Shown here in pieces: positions 32,201-40,640 of a stretch of 64,000 bases of DNA. Below the pieces are notes generated by a model that searched no databases, was not told the origin of the DNA, and saw nothing but the letters and a program-made list of their open reading frames with translations. Source of the stretch: Kaiparowitsia implicata GSE-PSE-MK54-09C (lineage in GTDB: Bacteria > Cyanobacteriota > Cyanobacteriia > Elainellales > Elainellaceae); assembly GCA_019359435.1 (NCBI GenBank), contig JAHHHI010000079.1, forward strand, positions 23,733 through 87,732, written 5' to 3'. The first letter of the stretch is position 1. Every line of letters starts with the position of its first letter. A program made the position numbers and the translations under genes.

Positions 32201-34606
32201 CAGGGCGGCGATATTGTGCTGGATAGCAACGGGGGTTCCCTGGTGCTCACGGGGCTAGATTTGCCGAATGGGGTGCAGTCTTCGTCGTCGCGAGTCACGC
32301 GGCTGTCGGCAACCACCCAGGGGACGGGCACCGCTGGAAGCATTGAGGTGCGGAATGCAGCGGCGATGCGCGTGCTCGATGGGGCACAGGTAGTGGCTGA
32401 GACGGGGGCGTCTGGCAGTGGCGATGGCGGGCAAATCGGGATTGCGGCCACTCGGCTGGTGGTGCAGGGGCAGTCTGCCTTAGGGCGATCGCTCGTGTCT
32501 ACTAGCAACCGTTCAGAGGTCGCACCTGGCAGCCAGGGTGGGGATATTCAGGTGACGGCCAATCGGGTGCTGTTGCTCGCAGGCGGGCGATTAGAAGCGC
32601 GCACCACTGGCGTCGGAGACGGCGGCAGCATTGTGGTCAATGCCCAAGGCGGTCGGGTCTATGCAGCGGGACAACTCGCAGATCTGGCACCGGATCTGTC
32701 TAATTCTGATCTATCTAACCTCAATCAGGCCAATCCCAATCAGGCCAACGCTCCGGCCATAGCACCGGGGTCAGCAGCGAGTACCCCATCCGAGCCTTTG
32801 CCCGATGGGGAAAGCGGCATCCGCGCCGATGCTGTGCCCGAGGCCGAGTTTCTCACCTCGCCCACTCAGGCGGGCAGTATCACCATCACGACCGGGGCTT
32901 TAACCGCTGAAGATGGGGCTCAAATTGGGGTAGAGCATCGGGGGACTGGGCAAAGCGGCGAGATTGTGATTACGGCCCCTTCAATTCATCTGGGCAGTGG
33001 GGCCACAATTTCGGCGCAGGTGCAAAATCAGGCCGTGGGCGGCAACATTCGGCTCAATGGGCAGGGCGGTCACATTCGGCTGACCGGTGGGGCGCTGTCT
33101 CCTGGCTCGTCTTCTGGCGTCACCCCCAGCGGCCCAACTCAACTCTCTGTCGCCACTCAAGGCACGGGCACAGGCGGCAACCTGACCATCAGCAACGCTG
33201 AGACGGTAAGCCTGACAGATGGTGCGCAGATCGTCGCAGATACCCGTTCGCCGCAGGCGGGTGCAGGCAACAGCGGCAGAATTCTTATCCGCGAGGTCTC
33301 CCAGGTCGATCTATCAGGGACGAACCCCCAAACCCCAGACCAAGGCTCAACCCTTTCAGCCCGCACCACCGGAGCCGGGAATGCTGGGCGGATTGCACTG
33401 CGCGATGTGCAGCAGTTAACCGTCACGGAGGGGGCCACTATTGAGGCGATCGCCACCGAAGCCGCCAGCGGTTCAGGGGGTGACATCATTGTGCAAGCGC
33501 AGCGGGTGCAATTGGGGACAGGTGGGGCGATCGCCGCCAGCAGTGCGGGCAGCAGCAACGGCGGCAATATTCGCATTAACACTGACCAACTGCAACTGAA
33601 CGACGGCTCTATCACAGCTCAAGTTAGCGCCGGTCGAGCGGGCAACCTGCAGATTCAGGCGGGGCGATCGCTCCAGCTCCAGGGCAACCAAAGTCAGATC
33701 TCCATTGCCGCCACCAATAGCGCCGGAGTCGCGGGCGATTTGCGGCTAATTAGCCCCGAAATCACCGTTAGAGAAGGGGCCACCATCACCGTCAGCAATC
33801 CCCAAGGGCAAGCGGGCAACTTGACCCTCGCTGCCACTAACCTAATTCTGAATCGGGGAACGCTCTCTGCCCAAACGGGCGGCACAGGGGCCACATCCGG
33901 AGCCAACATTGGCCTCAATATTGCCAATGTGCTCTCGCTGCGAAACAACAGCTTGATTAGCGCTGAAGCCTTGCAGCAGGCCAATGGCGGCAGCATCTTT
34001 GTCAACGCAGGCAATGGCTTTTTAGCGGCAGTGCCCCAAGAGAATGGCGACCTCATCGCCAATGCTCAACAGGGGCGCGGTGGTGAAATTAGACTACAGG
34101 CGCTCGGTGTCTTTGGCATGACCGTGCAGACTGGGTTAACAACTGAGCAACTGCGGCTCAACCGCACCAGCGACATCAGCGCCAGCTCAGACGAAGGCCC
34201 CCAGGGGATTGTCACCATCGCCACACCCGGCGACGACCCCAGCCGCGGACTGGCAGAATTGCCCGCTAACCTCATTGACGCCACTAATCAAGTCGCTCAG
34301 GGCTGCGGCAGCCAAGAGCAGCGCCAAAATCAGTTTGTTCGAACGGGGCGGGGCGGCCTGCCCCTCAACCCTGCCGAACTGCAGCGCCCCAACTCTGTCG
34401 TCGTAGACTGGGCGCAGCTAACCGCCGAGCCCACTACTCGCGCCGAGTCAACCCCACCGTCAACCGCATCAGGGTCGGGTGACTCGTCTAGCCCCGCATC
34501 CAACCTGGTAGAAGCGCAGGGCTGGTACCGCAGTGAGACGGGGGATGTCATGCTGCTTGCCACCTCCGACCATGCCCCGTCTTCAAACTCTCAGCCCTGC
34601 CAATAG
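29243..34606 (+). CDS. Large haemagglutinin-family secreted protein (two-partner secretion, TpsA-like)
   Basis: 1787 residues. A signal peptide (about 1-33, hydrophobic core, Ala-Ile-Ala-Gln end) is followed by a TPS domain (about 37-165): Asn-Leu-Phe-His-Asp-Phe-Ser, Phe-Arg-Asn-Pro-Ala-Gly-Ile, Arg-Val-Thr-Gly-Gly, Leu-Phe-Leu-Leu-Asn-Pro-Ser-Gly-Ile. The rest is a Gly/Ser/Thr-rich beta-helix with many Gly-Gly-x-Ile/Val-x-Ile repeats, including three long repeats (about residues 660-1270). The C-terminus has Val-Ala-Gln-Gly-Cys and Gly-Arg-Gly-Gly-Leu-Pro, as in other cyanobacterial members. A TpsB/Omp85 transporter would be needed for secretion and none is encoded here. Likely a surface or matrix adhesin. 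Confidence 0.88.
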   Translation: MTAGRMQGRLAVELMGLAIALGSAWRLMPGAIAQITPNTTWGSEASTVTTVAPNQVEIDGGAMRATNLFHDFSDFNIAPNGSVYFRNPAGIDIIITRVTGGTASNLDGVLGVLGPADLFLLNPSGIVFGANATLDMRGAFVASTASGLLFGTQGVFPVQGGNAPPLLTIQPTALQFTEAATAIAPITLQPGAALAVDPGQSLLLVGGDVTLNNGSMSALGGHLTLAAVGGPGTVALDREGDRLAGQVPSASRAAITLTNASQLNAAAGGGSIALFAQDLSLNNESQIVGGVADNLGTTALPGATISINATGTTRLDNRSRIRSGTSSGSSAPSGGDIQVQTRTLDLQNGSAILMDQQGGGAAGQLTISASDSATLSGCSPPQGDNGCDFFNRDTLTRIGAEMGELATGTAGQVRVTTPTLTMDQFAQISSFSEGNTTASALVVNVDTATLTNAARIISRAIGQGNSGSVQVNATGTIQLSGRERSLDARGRRRDIESGIYSDTAEEGTTGSGGALILTADLLQVTNRAEVSGETRGLGDGGAIFITANAVEVTNRGQIITRTTQNVDGVSGNAGSITINTRGGDSGGTVSVLDDSSRIIAEVGKNSAGNGGTVRINTGTLTVNGRALVTAGNRSRLAANSQGGNVIVTADEVRLLQGGRLEARTDARGNGGNITVNTNGGLVYVAGRRGNIESGIRADAVPDGSFRDDVTETGDIQITTGRFIAEDGAELGTEHRGTGQSGTVTLTAERIRISGGSTIFAQVQRQAIGGNIIINGQGGTILLTGQNTALSAATAGTGNAGTVSIHNADTVRVVDRAQIVTETRTSGSGDGGPVTIQAGRLIVRGRSRVSASNRSREQPSSQGGDVSVMANQVLLLEGGRLEARTTGVGNGGSVRVNTQGGRVYAAGRVGEIESGLRADAIPDSGFGDALTQAGNITIRTGTLIAEDDAEIAVEHRGTGQGGTATITARRIRLGSGSAILAQVQNQAQGGDIVLDSNGGSLVLTGLDLPNGVQSSSSRVTRLSATTQGTGTAGSIEVRNAAAMRVLDGAQVVAETGASGSGDGGQIGIAATRLVVQGQSALGRSLVSTSNRSEVAPGSQGGDIQVTANRVLLLAGGRLEARTTGVGDGGSIVVNAQGGRVYAAGQLADLAPDLSNSDLSNLNQANPNQANAPAIAPGSAASTPSEPLPDGESGIRADAVPEAEFLTSPTQAGSITITTGALTAEDGAQIGVEHRGTGQSGEIVITAPSIHLGSGATISAQVQNQAVGGNIRLNGQGGHIRLTGGALSPGSSSGVTPSGPTQLSVATQGTGTGGNLTISNAETVSLTDGAQIVADTRSPQAGAGNSGRILIREVSQVDLSGTNPQTPDQGSTLSARTTGAGNAGRIALRDVQQLTVTEGATIEAIATEAASGSGGDIIVQAQRVQLGTGGAIAASSAGSSNGGNIRINTDQLQLNDGSITAQVSAGRAGNLQIQAGRSLQLQGNQSQISIAATNSAGVAGDLRLISPEITVREGATITVSNPQGQAGNLTLAATNLILNRGTLSAQTGGTGATSGANIGLNIANVLSLRNNSLISAEALQQANGGSIFVNAGNGFLAAVPQENGDLIANAQQGRGGEIRLQALGVFGMTVQTGLTTEQLRLNRTSDISASSDEGPQGIVTIATPGDDPSRGLAELPANLIDATNQVAQGCGSQEQRQNQFVRTGRGGLPLNPAELQRPNSVVVDWAQLTAEPTTRAESTPPSTASGSGDSSSPASNLVEAQGWYRSETGDVMLLATSDHAPSSNSQPCQ
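31220..33090 (+). repeat. Three long internal repeats of the haemagglutinin gene
   Basis: Units start near 31220, 31880 and 32590 with Leu-Glu-Ala-Arg-Thr, spaced 660 and 710 bp (220 and 237 codons). Each contains Glu-Ser-Gly-x-Arg-Ala-Asp-Ala, Glu-His-Arg-Gly-Thr-Gly-Gln and Ala-Gln-Val-Gln. Unit 3 has an insertion of about 40 codons (near 32680-32810) with a Ser-Asp-Leu-Ser-Asn-Leu-Asn-Gln-Ala-Asn stretch. Confidence 0.8.
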
Positions 34607-34629
34607 CCAACAGGTTGCAGAATGGGGAC

Positions 34630-34758
34630 TAGGGGCTGTCATCAATTAACCTCTGATATCCCACAAATCAACAATCACAGCCCCTAGCCTGATTTTTGGG
34701 TCGGGCGTGGCAACGCTCATAGCATCAGGCGTTTGGTTGGAATTGATGACACGCCCTA
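34630..34758 (-). repeat. MITE-like element, copy 4 (129 bp)
   Basis: Full reverse copy from TAGGGGCTGTCATCAATTA to GATGACACGCCCTA, 24 bp after the haemagglutinin stop. Together with the half copy before the start, the gene is bracketed by this family in the same orientation, about 5.4 kb apart. Confidence 0.85.
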
Positions 34759-35028
34759 CTTCAGATTGACGCAGTTAGGCGATTTTTGGGAAGCTATCCC
34801 CCCAAAAAATCGCCCAAGATTCCCAGAATGACCCATGAAGTACGCAAGTCCTGTCAATAGTCCTATAGTCCTGTCAATGCAATTGCTAAATGGGTCAAGG
34901 TTGAACCACGTGAGTTCGATAGCGGTGTTTCAGTGTTAGGAGTTTGCCGAAGTGACGTTGACTAGATTCAGTCAAATAGGGTTGGGGCACCCCGTTAAGC
35001 TGGGATTCCGCAACCCTATCAACACCAA

Positions 35029-35445
35029 TCAGCGCTTTGACGGCGATCGCCCCAATCTAGACAACGCTTGCTTTAGATGGGTTGCCAACCGAATCGCCAT
35101 GGCTGCTAGGGTCAGCGTCGAGTTTACCGCTGGGGACGAGGGAAACACCGACAGATCGCAGACATAGAGGTTGTCGTAGGTCAGAAACGTGAGATTGCTA
35201 TCCACAACGCCATCGTTCAGTGTCATTCCATCTGGCGTTTCGCCGCTTATGCGGAGTGTGCCGACTTCATCTCGGTTAGAAAGCTGATCGGCCAAGATGC
35301 CGCCGCCATGCCTAACCTAACCACATTGCCATTCGCCATTGGCATAGATGCCAGGCAGGTCTTTGGCCCAGCCGTTGGTGCTGTTGCGAAGCGTGATGAT
35401 GCGATCTAGGCGATAGTTAACGGTTCTGAATCGGATGGTAAACAT
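35029..35445 (-). pseudogene. GMC oxidoreductase C-terminal relic
   Basis: Reading leftward from an ATG at 35445, a frame runs about 40 codons to a TAG at 35317-35319 and continues in the same frame for about 90 codons. The second part ends in Asp-Gly-Val-Val-Asp-Ser-Asn-Leu, Asp-Asn-Leu-Tyr-Val-Cys-Asp-Leu-Ser-Val-Phe-Pro and Asn-Ser-Thr-Leu-Thr-Leu-Ala-Ala-Met, the conserved C-terminus of glucose-methanol-choline FAD oxidoreductases, including Gly-Thr-Leu-Arg. The FAD-binding N-terminal part (about 400 residues) is missing. A dead gene. Confidence 0.7.
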
Positions 35446-35893
35446 GGGGGGCTTTTGCTCCTAAGGGCAGGTTGAGGCTGTGGTTCAACGATCGTTTCCA
35501 GCAGCAGGGCGTGCATCCCGCCTGTTGAGATCCTTAAGTGCGATCGCACTGGCGATCGCCCCAAAATCCTGAAAAAACGCCCCTGCCTATGTCAGGTCTT
35601 GCTGACATAGAGGGCGGTGTAACCTAGGTTAAATCTCTACGGTCGCCATGATCTAGACCCTTCGTGCAGCCTGTACGCTGGTAATGACGGGTAGTGAGTC
35701 CAAATCTGCTGGATTGCCACGCCTAACCTGGAAGCCATCCTGGTTCTGAGTCAGCGTTCAGAGTCAGAGTCCTCAGTCAGGGTCATCAATCACGGGTGCC
35801 AATCCTGAAATCAGGTCTTGGCGTGGCTCCATCTGTTCAAACGCTATTTCGGGTTAGACGCTGCCCGCTATCGAGGGGAAAAGGAGAACTTGC
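35446..35893. other. Intergenic region upstream of the aldo/keto reductase
   Basis: No ORF is supported. It holds a leftward-pointing terminator hairpin (35575-35612) listed separately, and the AAGGAGA ribosome binding site at about 35880 serving the downstream gene. The rest is featureless. Confidence 0.5.
35575..35612 (-). terminator. Leftward terminator-like hairpin with T run
   Basis: CTATGTCAG (35587-35595) pairs perfectly with CTGACATAG (35602-35610) around GTCTTG, and outer CGCCC/GGGCG pairs extend it. Read on the minus strand the stem is followed by GTTTTTTC, the form of an intrinsic terminator. No intact leftward gene lies to its right before 35894. Confidence 0.6.
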
Positions 35894-36892
35894 ATGACTG
35901 CTGCCACTGACGTCTCTACTCAACCGAGGCTAGTTTTGCCGACGATCGGCTGTGGCACATGGGCTTGGGGCAATCGCTTGCTGTGGGGCTATGACCCCAG
36001 CATGGATCCAGAATTGCAGGCGGTCTTTAACCGATGCGTCAGCGGCGGCGTCACGTTATTTGACACGGGTGATTCCTATGGAACAGGGCGGCTGAATGGA
36101 CGGAGCGAGTCGCTGCTGGGGCAATTTGCCGCCGACTATACAGGGCCTAACCAAGAGCAAATCTGTTTGGCAACGAAGCTGGCGGCCTATCCCTGGCGGT
36201 TGACGCGGGGAGCCATGCGGCGAGCCTGTGGGGCATCGGCAGAGCGGCTGCAGCGACCTGTGGATTTGGCGCAGTTGCACTGGTCTACTGGCAATTATGC
36301 CCCTTGGCAAGAGGGGGCGCTGCTGGATGGATTGGCGGATCTATATGAGCAGGGCCAGGTGAAGGGGATTGGCCTGTCAAACTTTGGGCCAAAGCGGCTG
36401 CGCTGGGTGCATCAACGGTTGGCGCAGCGGGGGGTGCCCATTGCCACGCTACAGGTGCAGTATTCGCTGCTCTCGACCTATCCCGTGACAGAGCTGGATG
36501 TGACGGCGGTATGCGCGGAGCTGGGAATTCGGCTGATTGCTTACAGCCCGCTCTGTCTGGGGTTGCTGACGGGTAAGTATGGGCTGGATAAGCCGCTGCC
36601 TGGGGGGCTGCGAGGCTGGCTGTTTCGGCGCATGCTGCCGGGTATTCAGCCGGTGCTGGATACGCTGGGGGCGATCGCCCAATCTCGAGATAAAACTCTG
36701 GCGCAGGTTTCCCTCAACTGGTGCATCTGCAAAGGCACGATTCCGATCCCTGGGGCTAAGTCTGTGACTCAGGCAGAAGATAACCTAGGAGCGCTGGGCT
36801 GGCAGCTTGACAGCGGCGAGGTGGAAGAGCTAGATCAAGCGGCGGGGAGGTGCGATCGCACGATGGTGCAAAATATTTTTCAAACCCGCTAG
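35894..36892 (+). CDS. Aldo/keto reductase
   Basis: 332 residues, NADPH-dependent (beta/alpha)8 oxidoreductase with tetrad D57, Y62 (Asp-Thr-Gly-Asp-Ser-Tyr-Gly), K95 (Thr-Lys-Leu) and H129 (Leu-His-Trp), plus Ile-Pro-Gly-Ala-Lys-Ser near residue 292. It belongs to the pyridoxal reductase-like/L-glyceraldehyde reductase-like subgroup common in cyanobacteria and plants, not to the subgroup of the tandem pair at 22906-24979. Start fixed by AGGAG 8 bases upstream. Ends in a strong bidirectional terminator shared with glnN. Substrate unknown. Confidence 0.88.
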   Translation: MTAATDVSTQPRLVLPTIGCGTWAWGNRLLWGYDPSMDPELQAVFNRCVSGGVTLFDTGDSYGTGRLNGRSESLLGQFAADYTGPNQEQICLATKLAAYPWRLTRGAMRRACGASAERLQRPVDLAQLHWSTGNYAPWQEGALLDGLADLYEQGQVKGIGLSNFGPKRLRWVHQRLAQRGVPIATLQVQYSLLSTYPVTELDVTAVCAELGIRLIAYSPLCLGLLTGKYGLDKPLPGGLRGWLFRRMLPGIQPVLDTLGAIAQSRDKTLAQVSLNWCICKGTIPIPGAKSVTQAEDNLGALGWQLDSGEVEELDQAAGRCDRTMVQNIFQTR

Positions 36893-36940
36893 TAGCCAAC
36901 AAAAGGCGTTTCCCTGCCAAGCGCGAGGCTATCTAAATAC

Positions 36941-36979
36941 ACAAAAGCGTGGTGCGGCTAAGCCGCACCACGCTTTTGT
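36941..36979. terminator. Bidirectional terminator, 19-bp perfect stem
   Basis: Positions 36941-36959 (ACAAAAGCGTGGTGCGGCT) pair perfectly with 36961-36979 around a single base, so the loop would open to 3-5 bases. Each strand reads a G/C-rich stem then TTTTGT. It lies between the convergent aldo/keto reductase and glnN genes and should end both. Confidence 0.9.
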
Positions 36980-37003
36980 CAACCTCTTTGTCAAACTCCA
37001 GAG

Positions 37004-39178
37004 TTACTTGATAAACAGCATCTCTTGATACTTGGGCATGGGCCACAGGTCGTCTGCTATCTCATCTTCGATGGAATCCGCATACACGCGCACCTGATCC
37101 ATCATGGGGCGCAACACCTTGGCACAGTGCTGCATGTGGTCTTCGGTGGTGGCAAAATCGTGACTGTCAAGGCCGCTGCTGAGTTTGCTAACGGCTTCCA
37201 TCAGTGAGGTGGTGAGCGTTGCCACATGTTCTAAGCAGGTGGTTTCCGCCGAAAGACCAATGGCCTTCATGTTGGCGATCGCCCCCGACATTTCTGACAA
37301 GTGCCGCATCGCTGCTGGATAGATCAAGGTTTTTGTCAAACTCATGACTAGCTTGGCCTCCATCTCAATCACCTGAATATACTGCTCAGCATAGGTTTCA
37401 AATCGGCTCTCTAGCTCTTTAGCAGACAGCACTCCAGTCCGAACAAACAGCTCCTCAATGCCCTTGTCTTTGAGCATGGGCAAGGCATCGGCCGTCGTTG
37501 GCAGATTCAACAAGCCGCGCTCTTCCACTGCGATGCGGTGCCATTCTGACGAATAGCCATCGCCCCCAAACACAACAGCACTGTGCTTCTCCATCACCTC
37601 TTTGAGCACGGCATAAGCCGCTGCATCCAGTGATTTGCCCTGGCCCAGCTCGCTTTCAAGATGATCGGCAATCCAGGTGATGGAATCGGTCAGAATCGTG
37701 TTCATCGCCACTAACGGCCCCGACACTGACTGATTTGACCCCACCGCCCGAAACTCAAATCGATTGCCTGTAAAGGCAAAGGGTGAAGTGCGGTTGCGAT
37801 CGCCCGGATCTTTGGGGAACACCGGCAGCGTGTCAACGCCCAAATTCATCAGTCCGGCTGTGCGAGAGGACTGAACATCGCCTTTCTTGATCTGCTCAAA
37901 CACATCTTCTAACTGCGAGCCTAAATAGACCGAAATAATCGCAGGCGGAGCCTCGTTAGCCCCCAGTCGGTGGTCATTGCTGGCCGTGGCTACCACCGCC
38001 CGCATCAGCGGCCCATACTTATGTACTCCTCGGATCACCGCCCCGCAAAACAGCAGAAACTGCAAATTCGAGTGGGGCGTATCACCCGGATCAAGCAAAT
38101 TCCCCTGGGTGGCATTGCCAACCGACCAGTTGACATGCTTGCCCGAGCCGTTAATGCCTGCAAAGGGCTTCTCGTGCAGCAGGCACACAAACCCATGCTT
38201 CTTCGCCGTATTGCGGAGAATCGTCATCGTCAACTGCTGGTGGTCGCTGGCCACATTCGCCGCTTCAAAAAATGGCGCAATCTCAAACTGCCCCGGTGCC
38301 ACCTCGTTATGGCGCGTTTTTGCCGGAATGCCGAGGCGATACATCTTCTCCTCAACATCTTGCATAAAGACCTGCACCCGTTCAGGAATAGCCCCAAAGT
38401 AGTGGTCGTCAAACTGTTGCCCTTTAGCCGCCGGATGCCCAAACAGGGTGCGACCTGTGAGCAGCAGGTCGGGGCGGCTGTTGGCAAAATGGGAATCGAC
38501 CAAGAAGTATTCTTGCTCAGCACCACAGCTAGAATTCACCGTGGCGATATCGGTATGACCTAGCAGCTTGAGCAATCGGGTCGCGGCCTTGCTCATTGCC
38601 GCATTTGACCGCAGCAGCGGCGTTTTCTTATCCAACGCTTCGCCACTCCAAGAGATGAAAACCGTGGGGATGCAGAGGGTAACCCCGTTGTCGGTCTCCA
38701 TCACATAGGCCGGACTGGTGACATCCCAGGCGGTATAGCCCCGTGCTTCAAACGTAGAGCGAATGCCGCCATTGGGGAATGAGGAACCATCGGGTTCACC
38801 CTGCACGAGCACCTTGCCTGTGAACTCGGTCAGCGCAGTTCCATCCGACTGCACCGAAATAAAGCCATCATGCTTTTCAGCCGTGATGTTGGTCATGGGG
38901 TAGAACACGTGGGCATAGTACAGTGCCCCTTTGGAGATCGCCCAATCCTTCATCGCGGCAGCCACAATCCCGGCTACTGAGATATCTAGCTCACCGCCTG
39001 TTTGCAGCGTCTTTTTGAGAGAGCGAAACACATCTTTCGGGAGACAGGCCTGCATCTTGCTCAGCGTAAACACATCCGTTGCCCAGAGATCTTCTAAGCG
39101 GTTGGGCACCTTGGGAGGCAAGCTCTTGCGCTCGGTCACTTGGCAAATTGCCTGAAAACGCAATTCATTAGAACTCAT
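37004..39178 (-). CDS. glnN: Glutamine synthetase type III
   Basis: 724 residues from the ATG at 39178, which has AAGGA about 10 bases upstream; this equals the usual GlnN length in cyanobacteria. It makes glutamine from glutamate, ammonium and ATP. Type III signatures: [11 protein letters not shown] (metal site, about 235), [14 protein letters not shown] (about 302), Lys-His-x-Asn-Trp-Ser (about 360) and [10 protein letters not shown] (about 450). In other cyanobacteria glnN responds to nitrogen starvation through NtcA; no canonical GTA-N8-TAC site was found in the first 280 bp upstream. Confidence 0.95.
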   Translation of the reverse strand: MSSNELRFQAICQVTERKSLPPKVPNRLEDLWATDVFTLSKMQACLPKDVFRSLKKTLQTGGELDISVAGIVAAAMKDWAISKGALYYAHVFYPMTNITAEKHDGFISVQSDGTALTEFTGKVLVQGEPDGSSFPNGGIRSTFEARGYTAWDVTSPAYVMETDNGVTLCIPTVFISWSGEALDKKTPLLRSNAAMSKAATRLLKLLGHTDIATVNSSCGAEQEYFLVDSHFANSRPDLLLTGRTLFGHPAAKGQQFDDHYFGAIPERVQVFMQDVEEKMYRLGIPAKTRHNEVAPGQFEIAPFFEAANVASDHQQLTMTILRNTAKKHGFVCLLHEKPFAGINGSGKHVNWSVGNATQGNLLDPGDTPHSNLQFLLFCGAVIRGVHKYGPLMRAVVATASNDHRLGANEAPPAIISVYLGSQLEDVFEQIKKGDVQSSRTAGLMNLGVDTLPVFPKDPGDRNRTSPFAFTGNRFEFRAVGSNQSVSGPLVAMNTILTDSITWIADHLESELGQGKSLDAAAYAVLKEVMEKHSAVVFGGDGYSSEWHRIAVEERGLLNLPTTADALPMLKDKGIEELFVRTGVLSAKELESRFETYAEQYIQVIEMEAKLVMSLTKTLIYPAAMRHLSEMSGAIANMKAIGLSAETTCLEHVATLTTSLMEAVSKLSSGLDSHDFATTEDHMQHCAKVLRPMMDQVRVYADSIEDEIADDLWPMPKYQEMLFIK

Positions 39179-39461
39179 ACAGGGTTGTCCTTTTCTTAGA
39201 TAGGGCGCTTGGAGCACGGGTTGATGTGATTAAGCGTTGTAGAACCTGGGGCAGCTAGCGTTTTATAAAATTGAGCGGTCTAACTAGTGGGACAGCACAA
39301 CTCAGGATTGCCAGCTCTCGAACGAGCTGAATGATGGCTTTCTGTGGAACCTAGCCGAGGGGTGAATTCCTTAGCCGTTGTGCCGTGCGTTAGTTCTGTA
39401 GATTTAGCGCGATACGTGCATCCTGTCTGCTGGATAGTCTAACCACAAGGAGCTGAGTTGA
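39179..39461. promoter_or_regulatory. Divergent spacer between glnN and the small ORF
   Basis: About 280 bp holding the glnN promoter. I checked for the NtcA site GTA-N8-TAC by eye and found none. The base composition is noticeably richer in A and T than in the flanking genes. No other structure is evident. Confidence 0.4.
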
Positions 39462-39626
39462 ATGCGACAGGTTACCGTGCCGCGTTGGACAGAGCCACTG
39501 TCTGCTAGCTTCAGTCCCCTATACCCACAAAAAACCTACATTGAACATTTGACGCAGCTTGCCAATGTATTAAATCTACATCTGCGGCAGAAAACTGTTC
39601 ATTGTGCGTCAAAATACAAAATTTGA
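39462..39626 (+). CDS. Putative small protein, 54 residues
   Basis: An ATG at 39462 with the strong Shine-Dalgarno AAGGAG at 39447-39452, nine bases upstream, opens a 54-codon frame ending TGA at 39624-39626. The product is basic (Arg, Lys, His-rich) with a possible amphipathic helix from residue 27 to 43 (Ile-Glu-His-Leu-x-x-Leu-Ala-Asn-Val-Leu-Asn-Leu-His). I do not recognise it; it does not look like the glutamine synthetase inactivating factors IF7 or IF17. It is transcribed divergently from glnN. The ribosome binding site is the main evidence. Confidence 0.45.
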   Translation: MRQVTVPRWTEPLSASFSPLYPQKTYIEHLTQLANVLNLHLRQKTVHCASKYKI

Positions 39627-39894
39627 GCGCCCCTGAATATTGAGCTGACCTCATCCTGACAGGGTGGGGCAGGGTTACGGGGGTAATCTTTAGGATTGAC
39701 TGCTGAACACAGGATTAGAAGGTTTTGGCTTAAAGTCGAAATTCTCTGAAGAGGATTAGTGGTTTGCTAGTCCCAGCTGTTTTGGCAGATTTCTGTCGTG
39801 CACCGAATCAATTAATTGCTGGCTTGAGCGTCAGTGGTGGCAAGTATCTTCGAGTCATTGCCAGAGCGTTTAGGCTATCCGCTGCCTGCCCTTG
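39627..39894. other. Intergenic region
   Basis: Spacer between the small ORF and the convergent HAD gene. I see no repeat copy, RNA or clear terminator in it. Confidence 0.4.
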
Positions 39895-40593
39895 TTAGCT
39901 GGCTATCGCAACTGAGTTAACCACATCAATTAGACTCGCCACAGATTTTAGCGCCGATGGATGACTTGCACCGCCTACAAGAATACAACTTATTCCTGCT
40001 GCTGTTGCTCCACCTAAATCTCGCCTGACTGAATCTCCAATCACTACTGCATCTTGTGGATTAACTTGCATTTCTTCTAGTACTTCCAAAAATGGACGCG
40101 GGGAGGGCTTGACCATCCCACAATCTGATGAAAATGATGTAGCTTCGCACAGTGGTAAAACACCGCACTGGTTCAATGTCTCAATCCATCGTGCTTTCGG
40201 TGCCCAAATATCAATGACTAAACCCAGTCGGAATTTTTGAGAGAGACGCTCGATCGAGGCTGCATATTCTGGTGGGACAATCCCCAATTCATGACGAGAA
40301 AATGTCTCAATCAAAAGCTCCAAGTCGCCCTCTGATAAAGAATCATCATCTCCAACACTCAAAAAGGCTTCTCGCAAACTCGGAAATGTCTCTCGATATT
40401 TCGGATCAGGATAGCGAATATCTAAATAGCTGTAAGCAGCTTGAATCAACCTATTGACTCGGCTTTGCTCCATGATTCCACCAAGCTGATGGTAGACGAG
40501 TGAATAGTCCTGATCAGAGCTAAATTTGTCAGCACCAAACATGAAGGTGTTATTCATATCTAGTAATACGGTGCTGAATCGGTCGATCATCAC
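39895..40593 (-). CDS. HAD-superfamily hydrolase
   Basis: 232 residues, HAD fold with an alpha-helical cap (about 30-100). Motif I reads Leu-Leu-Asp-Met-Asn-Asn-Thr, keeping the nucleophile D12 but with N14 where most phosphatases have the acid/base Asp. Motif IV is Val-Ile-Gly-Asp-Ser-Val-Arg-Arg-Asp-Leu near residue 190. A phosphatase acting on a small phosphomonoester is likely if the Asn variant is active; such Asn variants occur in some HAD subfamilies. Codon use is more A/T-rich than in neighbouring genes (many AAT, ATT, TCT), suggesting acquisition by transfer. Not clearly in an operon. Confidence 0.8.
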   Translation of the reverse strand: MMIDRFSTVLLDMNNTFMFGADKFSSDQDYSLVYHQLGGIMEQSRVNRLIQAAYSYLDIRYPDPKYRETFPSLREAFLSVGDDDSLSEGDLELLIETFSRHELGIVPPEYAASIERLSQKFRLGLVIDIWAPKARWIETLNQCGVLPLCEATSFSSDCGMVKPSPRPFLEVLEEMQVNPQDAVVIGDSVRRDLGGATAAGISCILVGGASHPSALKSVASLIDVVNSVAIAS

Positions 40594-40640
40594 TCTTACC
40601 TAATCGATTAAAGCCAGCTAACAAGTGGTTAAGTCGATAA

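Noticed and set aside
35029..35295. A short intact protein gene from the GMC C-terminus
   Set aside because: The catalytic and FAD-binding parts are missing and a stop codon interrupts the frame, so it was called a pseudogene.
39566..39580. TGTA-N7-TACA palindrome resembling an NtcA site
   Set aside because: The spacing is 7 rather than 8 between GTA and TAC, and it lies inside the small ORF, about 390 bp from glnN.
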